Shown one piece after another: positions 61,680 to 64,000 of a DNA stretch of 64,000 nucleotides (within the stretch, counting starts at the first letter, position 1; every line of letters begins with the position of its first letter). A program made the translations under genes and the position numbers. Origin of the DNA: Candidatus Microthrix subdominans (GTDB lineage: Bacteria; Actinomycetota; Acidimicrobiia; Acidimicrobiales; Microtrichaceae); contig JADJZA010000006.1 in NCBI GenBank assembly GCA_016719385.1, positions 124,001 to 188,000 of the forward strand, written 5' to 3'. Under the pieces are notes generated by a model. That model saw only the letters and a program-made list of their open reading frames with translations, searched no databases and had not been told where the DNA came from.

Positions 61680-61971
61680 CTGGTTTCACGTCGTTTCGTG
61701 AGCGGGGGATAGCGGACGGCTGAGAATCACCGAGCTGTGGCTCCGGGGCCTGGTGTCCCGAAGCGTCGGGAACCGGGTCCCAGCCGCTGGAACTCCAGGG
61801 GTGACAGCGACAGATGCGGCGGACGGCCATCGACCCACCACGCAGGGCTCCGTGGGTCTCCAGCGCCTCTGCAGCGTAGGACGAACAGCTGGGCACATAT
61901 CGGCAGGGGGAGGGTCGGCCGTCGGTCATCACCTGGTAGGCGTGGACCATCCGGCCGAGAAGACGAGCCAT
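61672..61971 (-). CDS. yidD: Membrane protein insertion efficiency factor YidD
   Basis: YidD is a small amphipathic protein that helps YidC-dependent insertion. The 99 residues have the family signature with three cysteines, [20 protein letters not shown] and [17 protein letters not shown]. The ATG at 61971 overlaps the rnpA stop (ATGA). The last 25 residues are a Pro/Ser-rich extension. The long open frame upstream is a shadow of rnpA. Confidence 0.93.
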   Translation of the reverse strand: MARLLGRMVHAYQVMTDGRPSPCRYVPSCSSYAAEALETHGALRGGSMAVRRICRCHPWSSSGWDPVPDASGHQAPEPQLGDSQPSAIPRSRNDVKPDA

Positions 61972-62300
61972 CACCGACGGGTGGCTGCCGCGATCGCCCG
62001 ACTCAGGTGGGCTCGGAGTTGCTCGAAGGTCAGCGTCGCAATGCCGGGGGATCCGATGATCAGGTAGTCCATCGTCGGCAGCTCCCCACCCTGTTCCAGG
62101 CTCGCCAGCAGATGGCGAAGCCGGCGCCGGATCAGGTTTCGCGTCACCGCCGGACCCAGCTTGCGACCGAGGGCGAAGGCCACCCGTGGACGCGCTGCGT
62201 CCGATGGGGCTGCGATCACCGTGACCGGTCCGCTGTGACCCTTCCGCCCCGCCTGACGCAGTGACCGAAAGGCTTGGCGACCGGTAAGACGCCACGTCAG
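61971..62300 (-). CDS. rnpA: Ribonuclease P protein component, start codon uncertain
   Basis: RnpA is the protein part of RNase P, which trims tRNA 5' leaders. The product has [50 protein letters not shown] (RNR motif core: [11 protein letters not shown]) and [12 protein letters not shown]. The family N-terminus falls at about 62300, but no ATG, GTG or TTG is in frame there. The nearest candidate is a CTG at 62300 that overlaps the rpmH stop (CTGA), giving 109 residues. The frame stays open through all of rpmH to an ATG at 62564, so a long overlapping form as in Thermus is the alternative. Confidence 0.85.
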   Translation of the reverse strand: MTWRLTGRQAFRSLRQAGRKGHSGPVTVIAAPSDAARPRVAFALGRKLGPAVTRNLIRRRLRHLLASLEQGGELPTMDYLIIGSPGIATLTFEQLRAHLSRAIAAATRR

Positions 62301-62431
62301 GCCGACAGGCGTGCGCGGCCCTTGCGCCGCCGGGCCTTCACGATGGAGCGACCCGAACGTTCGGACATGCGATGACGAAAGCCGTGACGACGCGCACGAC
62401 GGCGCGTCTTTGGTTGGTAGGTGCGCTTCAC
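62297..62431 (-). CDS. rpmH: 50S ribosomal protein L34
   Basis: L34 is a 44-residue, very basic ribosomal protein: [18 protein letters not shown], then [19 protein letters not shown] and RLSA. The GTG start at 62431 follows AGGAGG by six bases. The stop codon overlaps the likely start of rnpA. It is the first gene of the rpmH-rnpA-yidD-yidC-jag run and is divergent from dnaA, the usual origin layout. Confidence 0.97.
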   Translation of the reverse strand: MKRTYQPKTRRRARRHGFRHRMSERSGRSIVKARRRKGRARLSA

Positions 62432-62818
62432 CTGGATCCTCCTGAATGGTGCCCCGGACAAGCTTGCTGGGGGCGGTGCCGACTGGGCCGGCCTGTATGG
62501 GGATGGGAATGGCCGTCTGCGCCGAGACGACACAGGGACCTTCAACGTTACGGGTCGCCCGCACCCCTAGGCAACCCGCGGCCTCATTGGCCGGAATACC
62601 AGGCCGGGGGTGGAGCCGTTCACATGCTGATGGTACGGTCGTCGCTCCGGTCCGCAGCTACGGGACGCCCTTGACACGAAGCGGCCAGTCCGTCTTGGCG
62701 GTCACACGTCACGAGCCGCAGAACAACTCGAGAATCTCGCCAGTTTGTCGTCCATGACGGCTCATCCACAGTATGTGGACTGCCTTGTGGACAAAGTCTG
62801 AGGTGAAACGCCGCTCCA
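62432..62818. other. rpmH-dnaA intergenic region with DnaA boxes
   Basis: This 387-base gap separates divergent rpmH and dnaA. It holds a perfect actinobacterial DnaA box TTGTCCACA (minus strand, 62787-62795), a one-mismatch TCATCCACA (62763-62771), and the inverted repeat TCCACA-GTA-TGTGGA (62766-62780), all within 60 bases of the dnaA start. A TTGACA hexamer at 62670-62675 has no good -10 partner. The boxes suit dnaA autoregulation. No long AT-rich stretch is visible, so the origin proper may lie after dnaA, outside the window. Bases 62432-62564 stay open as a possible rnpA extension. Confidence 0.6.
62763..62795. promoter_or_regulatory. DnaA boxes upstream of dnaA
   Basis: TCATCCACA (62763-62771, one mismatch) and TTGTCCACA (minus strand, 62787-62795, exact Streptomyces/Mycobacterium-type box) lie 24-56 bases before the dnaA ATG. 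They fit autorepression by DnaA. Confidence 0.6.
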
Positions 62819-64000
62819 TGGAGGATGAAGCCACATCGGTCTGGGAAGCCGTCGCCCGCGGCGTGACACACCAGGTGTCCAACGTGGTGTGGCGTACCAC
62901 CTTCAGTGAGGTGCGCGCCGTCGATTTCGACGGGGTAACCCTGACGATCGTGGCACCCAGCCTGGTGCTGCGGGATCGCATCGACAATCGCTTCCGTCCG
63001 CTTCTGATGGGCGTGATCGCCGACCTGGGCATGGAAGGGGTGGACCTGGCGGTCGAGGTCGACCCCGACTCCAACCACCACGAGCCTCCCCACCCCGGCC
63101 CGCCGGAGACCGGTGGGTCCGGTCAACAGTCGGGCATGAACCGACCGGCGGGGCCCGGCCAAGCGAACGTCTCCCCGACGCCCGGCGCAGGGGTGGACAG
63201 CGCTCCCGGCAACCTGCGCGCCGGTGGGCTGAACAACCGATACACGTTCGCTTCGTTCGTCACCGGCCCATCCAACCGCTTCGCTCAGGCCGCTGCGCTC
63301 TCGGTTGCCGAGACGCCGGCCCGCTCCTACAACCCGCTCTTCGTCTACGGCTCGGCCGGGCTGGGCAAAACCCATCTGCTCCAGGCGATCGCCCACTACG
63401 TGTCGGAGAACTACCCCTCCTACCGGGTGCGCTACCTGTCGACCGAGGAACTGCTCAACGAGTTCGTCGACGCCATCCGCAACAACCAGCAACCCGACTT
63501 CAAGCGCCGCTATCGCGAAAACGACGTGCTGTTGGTGGACGACATCCAGTTCATGGAGGGCAAGGAACAGCTTCAGGAGGAGTTCTTCCACACCTTCAAC
63601 ACGCTGTATGAGGCCAACCGTCAGATCGTGTTGAGCTCCGACCGCCCGCCGGACTCGATCGCCACGCTGGAGGACCGCCTCCGCAGCCGCTTCAAGATGG
63701 GCCTGATCACCGACATTCAGCCGCCGGACTTCGAAACCCGCCTGGCCATCGTGCGCAAGAAGTCTGAGCAGTCCGAGTTCCCCCTGCCCGCCGAGGTGCT
63801 CGAGTTCATCGTCACCAACATCACCAACAACATCCGCGAGCTCGAGGGCGCCCTCAACCGGGTCACCGCGTACGCCAACCTCACCCGCACACCGGTGACG
63901 ATGGAGAGCGCCCGGCAGGTGCTCGGCGACCTCTCGGCCGGCGGGGGGCGCATCGTCACCCCTGACCGCATCCTCGAGGCGACCGCCGAGTTCTACGGGT
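62819..64000 (+). CDS. dnaA: Chromosomal replication initiator DnaA (3' end outside window)
   Basis: DnaA binds the origin and opens it. The 394 codons present cover domain I (residues 1-85, VWRTTFSEVRAVDFDG), a Pro/Gly/Ser-rich domain II (about 85-140) and the AAA+ domain III from YTFASFVTGPSNRFAQAAAL: Walker A VYGSAGLGKTHLLQAI, Walker B DVLLVDDIQFMEGKEQ, sensor 1 LSSDRPPDSIA and box VII LEDRLRSRFKMGLI. The DNA-binding domain IV lies beyond base 64000. An ATG at 62819 is the start, with GAGGTGA upstream; a GTG at 62804 is also in frame. Confidence 0.97.

Noticed and set aside
61680..61700. Fourth parS site before yidC
   Set aside because: GTTTCACGTCGTTTC keeps only the left half; the right half does not complete the palindrome.
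62670..62700. dnaA promoter from the TTGACA at 62670
   Set aside because: No reasonable -10 hexamer lies 16-19 bases downstream, so it was mentioned only as part of the intergenic description.
62620..63591. 323-codon minus-strand frame over dnaA
   Set aside because: It is antisense to dnaA, whose AAA+ motifs are clear, and shows no domain.

Overview
The window is GC-rich, densely coded DNA from an actinomycete chromosome. It runs up to the replication origin: the right end carries parB-parA, parS sites, jag, yidC, yidD, rnpA, rpmH and the start of dnaA in the usual bacterial order. A WhiB regulator, a GlnR-like regulator, a GlnA2-type glutamine synthetase, a DprE2/UbiA/DprE1 cassette, a Get3 pair, SufR-like and actinobacterial Mrp proteins, DUF5318 and DUF6049 all point to Actinomycetota. 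The mix (selenocysteine genes, a lone kinase where murJ is usual, no mycolate genes) would fit an Acidimicrobiia member such as a Microthrix or Ilumatobacter relative, but the genus is an inference. No insertion sequence, prophage or CRISPR array was seen.

Layout. 1-6.2 kb: nitrogen and NAD metabolism (nadE, glnII, divergent glnA plus a GlnR-like regulator, ridA). 6.4-11.7 kb: an ATP-grasp enzyme translationally coupled to an unusual [2Fe-2S]/molybdopterin-like fusion, then Fe-S genes (IscA-type carrier, SufR-like regulator, mrp). 11.7-15.7 kb: NUDIX hydrolase and selA-selB. 15.8-20.6 kb: whiB, an NfeD-type protein, a Get3/ArsA pair, a STAS protein and a lone receiver domain. 20.8-26.4 kb: dprE2-ubiA-dprE1 for decaprenyl-phosphoryl-arabinose, then a GT-C glycosyltransferase and a GH43 lipoprotein, which reads as a cell-wall arabinan locus. 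26.5-36.3 kb: tRNA-Pro, mazG-like, asd, lysC, cyclophilin, beta-oxidation type dehydrogenase, aat, small enzymes and an acyl-CoA ligase. 36.4-44 kb: dnaB, the rpsF-ssb-rpsR-rplI operon, panB, a class A PBP and DUF5318. 44-54 kb: methyltransferase, tRNA nucleotidyltransferase, HDAC-like deacetylase, and a tightly overlapping operon GNAT-DUF6049-Ser/Thr kinase-ECF sigma-membrane protein, then trxB-trxA. 55-64 kb: parB, parA, two tandem RCC1-repeat lipoproteins bracketed by parS, jag-yidC-yidD-rnpA-rpmH, and dnaA.

Most noteworthy: (i) a dispersed 50-bp palindrome family present as 63-bp tandem pairs or singly in three gene-end gaps; (ii) the RCC1 lipoprotein pair, duplicated with a nearly identical 3' tract, lying between parS sites where rsmG is usually found; (iii) an rnpA frame with no ordinary start codon at the expected place, open across all of rpmH; (iv) the DPA cassette with a DprE1 whose benzothiazinone-target Cys is Thr; (v) DnaA-box groups next to dnaB and parB as well as dnaA; (vi) several enzyme-family proteins that have lost their nucleophile. 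Coordinates and starts come from reading the sequence; family assignments come from recognised motifs and were not checked by database search.
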